The position numbers were made by a program, and so were the translations under genes. Shown here one piece after another: positions 7,661-15,754 of a DNA stretch of 30,769 nucleotides. Origin of the DNA: Isohypsibius dastychi (Eukaryota > Tardigrada > Eutardigrada > Parachela > Isohypsibiidae); the NCBI GenBank assembly GCA_034696485.1, contig JAQIWT010000157.1:1-30769 (forward strand). The letters run 5' to 3'. How positions within the stretch are numbered: the stretch's first letter is position 1; each line of letters begins with the position of its first letter. The notes beneath the pieces were generated by a model. The model was not told the DNA's origin, searched no databases, and saw nothing but the letters and a program-made list of their open reading frames with translations.

Positions 7661-8818
7661 ATGGAGTTCATTGACCTTTTTGTTCAACCAACTGTCTCAA
7701 CGAATACTCCAAAGCCATCGGTGAGCGCGCTCACTCCGGCAGTCCTCCAGAGAGCATTAAGTGTTTCTGCAAAGCGCAAGGTACCAGATGCACCAACCAA
7801 GGTCAGGCCGCCAAAACGTCGTGCTCTGCTGGGGTCTCCTACAGCCTCTGTTAAGTTTCCCGAACACGTTAATACAATTGTATCCCTTGGCCAACTTGCG
7901 TTCATCCACAATGGAATGAACGTGTACAAGATTGGGTACGATAAGTATGTCCATGTACAGCTTCTTAACAAAGAGATCCGATACGTTTTCTGCGAGTGGC
8001 TGAAACAGCCTGATGGAAGCTATATGATGACTCCGGAAAAACAGGTGACCGGTCCAGACTGATGACTATTTGTTGACCTGAATCTGTTTGAATGGGGTCT
8101 GAAATACAGGTTAACTTAACCAGCGAGCAGTTCCACCGTCTATCTGGAATCATTATCACTGCCGAGGGTGCTTTGGAGACTATGGTCAATCAAGATCCTG
8201 GGCTGCGTCATTTGGGTGACGGGATGTATCTTGGTTATAGTCGATTTGAACGAACTCCTTTGGTAACCAAATATTTAACTTTAGTCAGACGGGTTTTCGA
8301 CTTTGCCATCGCAGGTCAATATTCGACAGTACAAAATAGGGGACAAAGGAGATATCTATCCCACGAAGCTCGGATTTTCGGTCGGACAAAGATCATTCGA
8401 TTGCCTTAAAAAACTTCTGTTCGACTTCACCGTTTTGAATGAGGGCGCTCATCTAACTGTTGATCTCCCGAAAAAGAATGGGCTAAACAAGCCTGAACTG
8501 ACAATTGTGGTCTCGGAAAAGATAAGCGAATTTCTTGTTCGACGTCGCCAGGAGTCTTGCATGCCATGCATGACCGAGATAGGTCACGAGACTCCCGAGC
8601 TACACACCTGTTTCAAAAACAGCGCTGCTTCACCACCAAGTGAGGAAGAATGGAATTTTGCGGAGAATGAGGTGAAAGCAAGAAAGATTATCGAGAGTGT
8701 GCTACTGCGATTCAATACTGCCACTGCGGACGAGGTTGTCAATCTGGATCTGGCAACTTATTTTGCAAACAACCGAACAGAAATTCGCAACGGTGCAATC
8801 ACACGACTCTTTAATTAG
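7661..8818 (+). CDS. protein with two PC4-like (p15 coactivator) repeats, 3 exons
   Basis: Exons 7661-8044, 8110-8262 and 8315-8818, phases consistent, 346 residues. The N-terminal 65 residues are Pro/Ser/Lys-rich with a basic nuclear-signal-like run (RPPKRR). Repeat 1 (about 95-155) and repeat 2 (about 165-217) each show the PC4 pattern: strands ending in a basic/aromatic segment, a turn, then a strand and helix (repeat 1 TPEKQVNLTSEQFHRL; repeat 2 VNIRQYK, PTKLGFSV, FDCLKKL). PC4 proteins bind single-stranded DNA and act as transcription coactivators; giant viruses and phages encode relatives. The role here could be transcription initiation or ssDNA protection during replication. The C-terminal 120 residues are unassigned. 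Its promoter faces the TBP-like unit; its TAG stop overlaps the end of the protease frame; AATAAA at 8878. Confidence 0.65.
8045..8109 (+). other. intron 1 of the PC4-like gene
   Basis: 65 bp, GTGACC donor, AAATACAG acceptor, phase 0, inside repeat 1. Unspliced reading hits a stop at 8060-8062. Confidence 0.7.
8263..8314 (+). other. intron 2 of the PC4-like gene
   Basis: 52 bp, GTAACC donor, CATCGCAG acceptor, phase 0, directly before the VNIRQYK core of repeat 2. Confidence 0.7.
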
Positions 8819-9309
8819 AACAGCGCGTCTAAAAATTTGACGTCACAGAGTTGTGTTTTCAATTGAAACTCTCGATTAATAAAACTACGAACAAAACAGT
8901 CGTTTGCTGTCGTACTAGTTGAGAAGCTGCTAAGTAAACCAGTGTACGTTGTTCCACTGCTTCGCTAGAATATAAAGAATATGCAGTACTGACCGCAAAC
9001 AGTTGTGGTTGGTGACTGCAAAGAGTAATTCTGCGACATCATTTGTTTCCCCACAAGGAATGCGGTGGGCTGAATGTAGTACTCCAGCTGTTTCCCAAAC
9101 GAGTCAAAGTACTCAACGATGTCAGGCGAATTTTGGTAAAAACTTATCCAATGCATACCATCTTCGCCACGTGGTTCGGTGTTAACGACAATGCTTGCTG
9201 GTAAATTGCCAAGCTCATCGGGAATCTCGTTTGCAGCGTATACCCCTCGAAACGATGATTCCGTCACCGAATTCTTGAGCATTGCCCGACGTATTTCTTC
9301 ACTGTTCAT
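8815..9309 (-). pseudogene. adenain-like cysteine protease with internal TAG
   Basis: Maturation protease of the adenovirus/Polinton type (family C5), which processes virion proteins. The active-site set is present: His53 (GMHW), Asp69 (YFDSFG), Gln98 and Cys105 (VCG) with the family spacing of seven residues from Gln to Cys. The frame from 9309 meets TAG at 8965-8967 after 114 codons, only nine residues beyond the nucleophile. The same frame then stays open for 49 more codons with family-like C-terminal character (NDCFVRSFINREF) and stops at 8815-8817, overlapping the PC4-like stop by 3 bp in the manner of the polB/TBP pair. This makes the TAG an internal nonsense codon rather than the normal end. 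No splice pair removes it while keeping frame and Cys105. The start overlaps the MCP stop by 4 bp. Confidence 0.75.
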
Positions 9310-10640
9310 GTTGCAAAATCCGCAATGATCTGGCGGTGTTGGTTCACTTCAAGTATGCTGTCGTATACCATCAAACATACCATCATAATAGTTGAAGGCA
9401 ACGCTTGGTCAAATGTAACTGCTACACTCAAATTCCCTTGTTTGATGAGAGTCAATGCCCCCCGGCCACTTCCACCAGGTGTGAGGTCAAATCCGAAAAT
9501 TGTATAGCCTGAATTATACTGCTCACGGTTAAACGGCAATTCGCCGTATGGATTGTTTCGTTTGCCAAGTGTGTCCAGAAGGCCATCATATGCCTCCAAG
9601 GACATATGACGTTCGAAATCTGTCGAATATGGCTTCGTTGGATATGATTGGCCATCGACCTCAACGGATATCTGCCGAATTCGAAAATGCTGAAAATTGA
9701 ATGGGTTCTTGCTTGCTGCCCCATGAAAATCTTCACTGTCAACGAATCCAATAAACATCACTTTTGGTAGCTGACCGATGTGCAAATTGCTGACCACGGT
9801 GCTCTGAGTCCCCCTTGGTATATCAGTCACACGAACCACAATTCGCTCAAGGTGATATTTGACTGTCTTGTGCTGGAGTTGACTGGTCACTGCTAATAAG
9901 TAATCCGGCGAGGGTATGTATCTTCGAACCCATAAGTGTGGGCTTTTAACAAACACGCGGAACTGTTTACTAGCGTCAACGTCGTACACTCGCAGTGAGA
10001 ATTCTGGTCGGCTCATTACCAGCCTGATGTTCAGCCCGATTCCGGTTATGAGCGGCTTTGATTGGTCAAACAAGTCAGCGGAGATCCGTCCAGAGAGCTG
10101 AACATACTCACCTCGAACAAAAAAAGCCCTCCTGTTGCGCTAACCAACATTATGCGAATCGTTCATGCGACCTGGCTCATCCATGAACAAACAGCCCGAG
10201 GTCATCTGTGAGCTGATTGCACCGAGAGAATGGTTCAGCACAGTTTCCAAGTAGGCACGGTACGCATAATAATTAGAAGAATCAGTAATTGTTCGTCCGC
10301 CCATTTCAACCGTCAGGTTTTGAAAAAGTGAGTGCACAAAGTTGTTGACTGGTGCTACACCATCAGCATCGTGGATGATCATTTTCCAAGACGTATTAGC
10401 TGTTTTCACCATGATGGCTGCTTCAAATTGTAGATACACGTCATTAAGAGATAGGAGGCCATTTGAAGAAGGGGGAATATAAAAAGTAATATCTCCAGAA
10501 CTCCCGTTATCGGTGAGAACAGTGACGGGGTTGATCTTTTCGTACTCTGTTTTCCAGCGGTCAGTAAAAGTTGCGGGCACCGCAAACAGTTGATTTTCCA
10601 ACTGCATTGCGGGCTGCGATTCGTCTAGAATGAAGGCCAT
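9306..10640 (-). pseudogene. major capsid protein (double jelly roll) with internal TAG
   Basis: Hexon-type capsid protein of Polintons/adintoviruses. The first part (10640 to 10143, 166 codons) has the family landmarks RWKTEYEKINPV, FYIPPS, LLSLNDVYLQFE, VHSLFQNLTV and YAYRAYLETVLNHS. It stops at TAG 10140-10142. The same frame continues without break to 9306 (LSGRISADLFDQ, YTIFGFDLTP), giving about 443 sense codons plus the TAG. The region just upstream of the TAG (GRMNDSH) is conserved in the family, so an intron removing it is unlikely, and the nearby GT/AG pairs are too short or out of frame. Either a nonsense mutation, a sequence error, or stop readthrough. It lies between the basic virion protein (3-bp gap) and the protease (4-bp overlap). 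Confidence 0.85.
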
Positions 10641-10643
10641 AGC

Positions 10644-11045
10644 TCATATGCAATCAGGGAGGTAGTATGGTGCGATCCGGCGATTGAGTCTTTTAGTGAT
10701 TTTACGGCGTCTACCAGATCCTGATTGATCTTGCTCGGGTGAGAACTTTTTGGAAACAGCTCTACTCACGCGCTGTCTAGTCTCTTTAATAGCTTCATCT
10801 GCAGCGGTTTTCAAATGTGGTGCGGCAGCCGAAAGAGCAGCTTTGGCATGCGGGGCTGCAGCGCTGATAATGGGTTTCGCAAACTCAGTCAGTCTTGCGA
10901 AAATATTTTTCAACAGTTGCGGGAAAAACCCTGACCCGTTTTGATGTGAAGAGCCCCTGTAGCGCGTCATAGTCCCTGCGCCAATCTGCGACAAAAAGAC
11001 GTCTTCATACCGTCTCGGGTCAGGCACGTACGGCACAAGCGGCAT
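10644..11045 (-). CDS. basic minor virion protein (pVI/pX-like)
   Basis: 133 residues between the penton-type and major capsid genes, where Polintons and adintoviruses carry a small membrane-active or core protein. It starts MPLVPYVPDPRRYEDVFLSQ, has a Gly-rich patch (NGSGFF), an Ala-rich amphipathic stretch with repeated SAAAPH units (about 60-85), then a strongly basic tail (GRRRKITKRLNRR). The amphipathic-plus-basic layout resembles adenovirus pVI/pX-class proteins; assignment is from layout and position rather than a catalytic motif. Gaps to its neighbours are 1 and 3 bp. Confidence 0.6.
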   Translation of the reverse strand: MPLVPYVPDPRRYEDVFLSQIGAGTMTRYRGSSHQNGSGFFPQLLKNIFARLTEFAKPIISAAAPHAKAALSAAAPHLKTAADEAIKETRQRVSRAVSKKFSPEQDQSGSGRRRKITKRLNRRIAPYYLPDCI

Positions 11046-11046
11046 T

Positions 11047-12012
11047 TTAAAATGGGCGGAGTGGCCGGAAATGCAACTTCACCAAAGATTTACCGGTTGC
11101 AAACTTTGCGTCTTCGTCCAAGTCGTTTGCAATGCTGATTTTGATCGTCTCGAAATGAGAAGTAAGAACTGGTACGTAGTGTGGTATATCAAATCTTTCG
11201 GTGATTATTTCCATGAAACCTCCTTTAATAGGGACCGTGCGAAGTACTTGTGCTGCAGTGTCGCCAATGCATGAATAGTCAGCAACATCACAATAGACGA
11301 ATAATGACTGATTGCCTAAGAGAGGGTTCAGCGGTCTAGGCGCCTCTATCGGCTTCAGAATGAAGTCACGTGGAACATCCAGATTCGATGAATAGCTAGC
11401 AGCAACTGCTTGTTCGTGACTCTGATCACGGCCGCTTGAGATTCCAGCGAAAATGTCTGAGTGATCAAATCCAAGTATTTTTTGCAAATTCAGTGAATCA
11501 GCCGGGAAGAAGATGTGCACTCTAGCGCTCGCGAGCTCGATAATCAACCGGTAGTCAGTTGGCGAGCTCAATTTTACTGAGAACGTTTTATTCCCCTGGA
11601 TTGCATTTGATTCGACCATCCGCTGGGGGGGATTTGCAAAATCGAGAGGGAGTAGTTCAGGAATGTTTTTATTCATTATATCCAAAAAGTGTTCAGGGCT
11701 GTGATAGTGGCCGGGAGTGAACTTGATCTCATGATCCAAACTTTTATAACTTTCAAGCAGTAGTGGTGCTTGTTCAGATTCCCGGTGCTTGTGAGTAATT
11801 TGTACAATCTGCCGAATGATTATCCTTTGAGGTTTAGATAGAGTGTACAACGAATTAAGGTACTGCATTTCCACCAGAGAAAGTTCCCATTTACCACGTA
11901 GAGTGACCGGGTTTTTCAGCTTCGTTGTCCACTCAGATGCTTTGTTTGATTCGTATAGCTCCATTGATGCATCACTCGGAAGTGTTATGTAGAACGGTGT
12001 GTTTTCATGCAT
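11047..12012 (-). CDS. penton-type minor capsid protein
   Basis: 321 residues, uninterrupted. Begins MHENTPFYITLPSDAS and continues with SEWTTKLKNPVTLRGKWELS, the opening typical of the Polinton/adintovirus penton (single jelly roll) protein. It should form the five-fold vertices together with the major capsid protein. The first 28 bp overlap the end of the integrase frame. No membrane or signal sequence. Confidence 0.8.
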   Translation of the reverse strand: MHENTPFYITLPSDASMELYESNKASEWTTKLKNPVTLRGKWELSLVEMQYLNSLYTLSKPQRIIIRQIVQITHKHRESEQAPLLLESYKSLDHEIKFTPGHYHSPEHFLDIMNKNIPELLPLDFANPPQRMVESNAIQGNKTFSVKLSSPTDYRLIIELASARVHIFFPADSLNLQKILGFDHSDIFAGISSGRDQSHEQAVAASYSSNLDVPRDFILKPIEAPRPLNPLLGNQSLFVYCDVADYSCIGDTAAQVLRTVPIKGGFMEIITERFDIPHYVPVLTSHFETIKISIANDLDEDAKFATGKSLVKLHFRPLRPF

Positions 12013-13036
12013 TTTTTGTCAATCCAGGAGTCGTATTCTGGGCCGTATCCTAGCCAATGTACTTTCATTCGGTTTCCACGTTCTTTAATAACGCGATCAA
12101 TTATCCATTCTTTGTCCCTATAGCCTTTGACCGCAGATAGTTCTTGCTCATAGAACTTCCCGTCAATCATCACTCCATTTGTTTCTCGAATTCTATATGC
12201 TGGTATCGCATGAGGTATGACCTGATCAACTAGGTATACGTTCTCGTGGAAGTTGTACTCATACCCCTTTTCGAAAGCATTTTTCTCTTTCGCTATACGG
12301 ACAGGGTCGTTCACATTGTATTTTGGTTGTATACCGTGGAGCGGTTTGTTGAGTGCGTTGAAAACGGAAAGAGAGTTGCCGTGATTCACATCGATCGGAC
12401 GCTTACCATGGGCACTGTGGTAGCTTTTGTTATAAGAATGGACAATATCCTGCAACTTATCCACATACTGTGTAGAAACACGCTGGCGAAACAGCCGCCA
12501 AATGCGACTTTTTATCGTTCTTATCAGCCGTTCTGCAAGTGCACATTTTATATCCGCGTTTTCAGAGCTAAACAGTATGATTTCTTTTTTTTCAAGAATT
12601 CTTTCACTTTATTGTTCATCATTTCGCGACCCTTGTCAAATTGGATTTTTTCCGGCTCGCCAAGCTCAGCAAACACTTTTTTCAAGGCAAGTATAACGGA
12701 CTCGGCTGATTTGTTCTGCATTGGCTGTAAACTTGCTTGGCGACTGAAACAGTCAATAGCAAAGAGAATATACTGGATTCCTTCATTTTCATTCTGGTAT
12801 TTTCTCATGTCCGCCAGATCCATCTGTACCTGTTGTTGAAGATTGCTCACGATCACTCGATTCCTTTGAAATCTCCTCCTCAGATCTTTGTTTACGGTAT
12901 ATTCGTCCCGGTGTTGCAGGAAAGCTTTCACATCCTTCCTGGTGACACTTGCAGGGGCAGCTTGTAATAGTCTTTCCACCCCTCCTAGGCTTCCAGGATT
13001 TTTTGGATTTGTGTATATCTTCATGAGGGCGTCCAT
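11985..13036 (-). CDS. retroviral-type integrase with chromodomain, frame change at an A8 run
   Basis: Catalyses insertion of the element. The N-terminal part (13036 to about 12584) carries NPKNPGSLGGV, the first catalytic Asp in QMDLADM (about 73) and the second in FDKGREM (134). The frame then leaves at an A8 run (12585-12592 on the complement). The -1 frame continues with the catalytic Glu (KCALAE), linker DKLQDIVHSYNKSYH, and a C-terminal chromodomain (EWIIDRVIKERG, HWLGYG, YDSWI). At the run the zero-frame bases are A AAA AAG, so a -1 slip gives the continuous protein with 34 residues between Asp and Glu. This could be programmed frameshifting, an indel, or a homopolymer error. The C-terminus overlaps the penton start. 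Confidence 0.85.
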
Positions 13037-13114
13037 TGTTACAACAAGTAATTACACAGTTTAATTTGAAAAATCGGCACAGCCTAAGCACGGCCGGCAA
13101 ACAGTTCACCATCT

Positions 13115-13900
13115 TTAATATAGTTCAATCCAAGCTGGTTTCTCCGTTTCAGGGCGTGTTTCTCCGATTTCATCGATTTTTCGTTTTAGTGACTTTAATA
13201 GCGGGCGCTTTTTTGTCGGCCTGCTTTCATGATCGTCTGAAAGCACCATGCGTTTTCGTTTCAGCGAGTCAAGTACTGGGCGAAATTTTGTTGGTCTTGA
13301 ATCCTCGAACTCGTTTTTTCGCTTCAGATTGAGCTCGATCTTCTGCTTCTTGCTATATTTGCCCTTGAGACGCGATCCTGTCATTCTGCGCTTAACTCCT
13401 CTTGATGCAGCATCAGCTGTGTTAATCTTCCGGGCCGCTTGACTTTTTTTCTTGGATAGTTCAGTAACTTTTGCAGCTTTAACACCCTGGCACGCCGCTT
13501 CTTCACAGATATCTTGCGACATTGCGGTATCGTTCAGTTCGGGTTCGGTGTACTGTTTTCCAGGGATAATACCGGACAGGGTCCTCCTACTGGTAACTTG
13601 CATGGGTTCGTCGCCCTGGACCGCGTACGGTACCTCAGCGGTGACTGTACTAGAAGGTTGCCTATCTACGGCTCTTGTACCATCAGCCGAGGTCTGGGGT
13701 GATAGGGCAAGGTACCGCTCTAGCGCACTCGCCAACAACGACGCTTTTTCCCAATCCGTAGCATCTACTCGCGTGAGTATGCTTGATGTAAGGTTACCTA
13801 AATCGGCTATATCAACCGCTTCTGGAAGTTCCTTATTGCATCTTTGTTTGTTGACCTGTTCGCTCATTACAGACTTTGGAACGATATAATATTCATCCAT
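13115..13900 (-). CDS. Lys/Arg-rich repeat protein upstream of the integrase
   Basis: 261 residues starting MDEYYIVPKSVMSEQV, an opening I associate with a recurrent Polinton protein of unknown function. The C-terminal third contains about three repeats of the pattern SRPTKxRPxLxSLKRK and several nuclear-localisation-like clusters (KRKR, KKRP). There are no membrane segments. A DNA-binding core protein or nuclear adaptor is plausible from composition. The start overlaps the preceding small gene by 8 bp; 78 bp separate its stop from the integrase ATG. Confidence 0.65.
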   Translation of the reverse strand: MDEYYIVPKSVMSEQVNKQRCNKELPEAVDIADLGNLTSSILTRVDATDWEKASLLASALERYLALSPQTSADGTRAVDRQPSSTVTAEVPYAVQGDEPMQVTSRRTLSGIIPGKQYTEPELNDTAMSQDICEEAACQGVKAAKVTELSKKKSQAARKINTADAASRGVKRRMTGSRLKGKYSKKQKIELNLKRKNEFEDSRPTKFRPVLDSLKRKRMVLSDDHESRPTKKRPLLKSLKRKIDEIGETRPETEKPAWIELY

Positions 13901-14216
13901 TTATGACTGACGCAAGAACAGAAGCAAGGACAGGTAGTATAGCTCCAAGAAAACCACCTTTCTGTAGAATGATTCGCTTCTCCTTACTGGGATACTGCTT
14001 TAATGCTAGCATTCGCAGTGGGCGTCGAAATCGTCGGCAAATGTCAGTTTGCTCAGGTGTCATCCGGACTGTATTTTTCACAATGTTTACTGCAATTTCT
14101 TCGAATCCTTTCAACTGATTCCGGTTGAGAAATTTGATGAACTGTTTTCGCTGCTTTGGATTGAGATTCTTAAGCACTATTATTGTTGGGGCGAGGCACT
14201 TAACGTTTTCGGACAT
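13893..14216 (-). CDS. small basic protein with hydrophobic Gly-rich tail
   Basis: 107 residues. The body is helical and basic (NPKQRKQFIKFLNR, TPEQTDICRRFRR), followed by LQKGGFLGAILPVLASVLAS, a hydrophobic, glycine-led tail that could insert in membranes. Proteins with this layout (basic body, QKGGFL-like tail) recur in Polintons and adintoviruses. A role in virion core or membrane penetration is inference. It overlaps the ATPase gene by 37 bp and the next gene by 8 bp. Confidence 0.65.
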   Translation of the reverse strand: MSENVKCLAPTIIVLKNLNPKQRKQFIKFLNRNQLKGFEEIAVNIVKNTVRMTPEQTDICRRFRRPLRMLALKQYPSKEKRIILQKGGFLGAILPVLASVLASVING

Positions 14217-14872
14217 GGCAAAGGAAATCCTTTTGATGACACGAAGATATGAGAGAATTCACAGGATGCCGTAGTGGTTCTCGGCCTTAAATAATCAGGT
14301 GTATCAGGTTTCAGATCCACAAGAAGAGGTCTGTGAGGTGTTGCGGTGGCTACATTGTATGCCTTTGCAAGGTGTGGCAGACCGGTTTGTCGGGCAAGTA
14401 AATCAATCTGGTTCACGTCGCGACAGTTTCGAAAAAGCACCAGATATTGTGTGTTCAGCTGAATGTCTCGCATCACTTTTCCTTGTTTGAAGAGATTTTG
14501 GGTTATTAAAATGACAGAAACATTGCGGTGGTGAATCCCCTGCGTGAACAATTTTGATGCTTTTGGGTGGTTGCAGATTTCTGAAGAAAGGTCATCGATG
14601 ACCAGCAGTGTAGATTCGCCATCAAAAAAATCGTCTCTATCGAACACAGAGTCCAGGCCTTTTGTAAGCTCCACGCCTGAACCAAATTTCTCAAACATTG
14701 GCTGCCATTCGCCGTAGCAGTAAACAATTCTTCGTATGGGCTTGTCGATCATCTTGTTACGTAGTTGAATAACATTGCTGACAAACCTAGTTTTTCCAGA
14801 CATTGTCGGCCCACAAACTATAGCACCAAATGGCGTACGGAGCCTCAGATCAAAGTCACAGACTGAAAACAT
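14180..14872 (-). CDS. FtsK/HerA-type genome packaging ATPase
   Basis: 230 residues, uninterrupted. Walker A GPTMSGKT at 21-28, Walker B LLVIDD at 89-94, and a sensor-like ITQN at 123-126, in the order of the A32-like packaging ATPases of Polintons. It pumps the linear genome into the capsid. It is the first gene of the capsid/integrase block; a TATTTAAG element lies about 50 bp upstream on its strand. The last 12 codons overlap the next gene. Confidence 0.88.
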   Translation of the reverse strand: MFSVCDFDLRLRTPFGAIVCGPTMSGKTRFVSNVIQLRNKMIDKPIRRIVYCYGEWQPMFEKFGSGVELTKGLDSVFDRDDFFDGESTLLVIDDLSSEICNHPKASKLFTQGIHHRNVSVILITQNLFKQGKVMRDIQLNTQYLVLFRNCRDVNQIDLLARQTGLPHLAKAYNVATATPHRPLLVDLKPDTPDYLRPRTTTASCEFSHIFVSSKGFPLPCPKTLSASPQQ

Positions 14873-14923
14873 ATTTATTGCACCAAGAACTTTTCGATCT
14901 GAGCGGACGGATTAAGACACAGC

Positions 14924-14931
14924 CTTAAATA
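14924..14931 (-). promoter_or_regulatory. TATA-like element before the packaging ATPase
   Basis: TATTTAAG on the minus strand, about 52 bp upstream of the ATPase ATG. A weaker match than the boxes at 7417, 7599 and 15682. Confidence 0.4.
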
Positions 14932-15036
14932 AGCGATTGATTGATTTTTCACTTTCAAACAGATCGCAAAGGTTGAACATTTATTTTCACAAACACAATC
15001 ACAAGAACCAAAAAAACGTAGCAGTTGAAGTTATCA

Positions 15037-15402
15037 CTAATTTTGATATCTTCGGTATGGGTTTTGTGGTGAGAGCCTGTGTTTCACATGCTCGCATGCC
15101 GGGCTGAGCTGATTGTGAACCGTGTCGTAATCTTCCTCATCGTTGAAGTCCCAAGGTTCGAAGCATCGTTTGCATGAGAAACATCTCATACCCCAGAGAT
15201 TTCCTGTGCAGTACAGCCCTGAGCGTACCAAAGATTCCCAGTGCATGTCCCGGCGATCGAATCTATACTGATAAAAAGTGTCCATTCTGTTCCTACCCTT
15301 GCTCATATCAGTTCGATCATGGCAGTCTTCTTCTCTTGGCGGAAAAACATCAAAGCGGCCGCAAACATCAAATCCTCCTGTGTTAGGTGGTGAGGCGGTC
15401 AT
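15037..15402 (-). CDS. BIR-domain protein (IAP-like), copy 2
   Basis: 121 residues, one BIR domain at about 35-110: RMDTFYQYRFD, SGLYCTG, CFSC, then x18-His and x6-Cys (SPAC). The Trp after the second Cys is kept (PWDF), unlike copy 1, and a two-residue insertion lengthens the C-to-H spacing. It shares TDM plus the RxxTFYxYR helix and the GLYxTG turn with the BIR gene at 1416-1763, so the two look like paralogues within the element. No RING. Likely an apoptosis-related factor by family. It sits upstream of the ATPase block on the same strand and divergent from the kinase gene. Confidence 0.82.
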   Translation of the reverse strand: MTASPPNTGGFDVCGRFDVFPPREEDCHDRTDMSKGRNRMDTFYQYRFDRRDMHWESLVRSGLYCTGNLWGMRCFSCKRCFEPWDFNDEEDYDTVHNQLSPACEHVKHRLSPQNPYRRYQN

Positions 15403-15681
15403 TTCCTGGAGCAGAATGATCCACTATAGATTTCTGTATGGAGACTGGTGTGCAGTTGGGTTGAAACTAAATTATTTTCGTGCTCGGTCGCAGTTGAAAA
15501 CAAGTTGTATGGTTTTGCCCTTTTCGAACTCCGTGAGTGCATTTGAGTGGTTGTTTATGCGGCCCGAGGTGGATTTCGGTACACTTTGTACAGATGCCTT
15601 AGTAACAACGTGTACGCTTGTGTGTCCGGTACCGAAAACCTTCATACCCAACAGGCACAGGCCACTGCTTTACAGCAGGAG
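15403..15681. promoter_or_regulatory. divergent region between BIR copy 2 and the kinase
   Basis: About 280 bp with no recognisable protein; one ORF crosses it on the plus strand but has no family features. It holds the promoters of both flanking genes. Confidence 0.4.
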
Positions 15682-15688
15682 TATATAA
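15682..15688 (+). promoter_or_regulatory. TATA box for the deoxynucleoside kinase
   Basis: TATATAA, 67 bp before the ATG at 15755. Confidence 0.65.
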
Positions 15689-15754
15689 CCCTCACCAATT
15701 TCAGCTGAGCTTGTAGTTTGAGGTTAGTCCTTTTAAAAAGGGATCTCTTTCATT

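Noticed and set aside
8939-8967. Tiny 29-bp intron (GTCAGT to TTCTAG) removing the protease TAG
   Set aside because: Too short for spliceosomal splicing and it would shift the frame.
10119-10160. Intron spanning the MCP TAG
   Set aside because: The available GT/AG pairs are 19 or 40 nt, out of frame, and would remove a conserved segment.
8815-10640. Reassignment of TAG as a sense codon
   Set aside because: Two internal TAGs were noticed, but the TBP-like and PC4-like genes terminate normally with TAG.
12246-12839. 197-codon plus-strand ORF
   Set aside because: Shadow of the integrase on the opposite strand, with no family features.
15278-15688. 136-codon plus-strand ORF over the BIR copy 2 start and promoter region
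   Set aside because: Antisense to the BIR coding sequence, no domain features, and it ends at the kinase TATA box.
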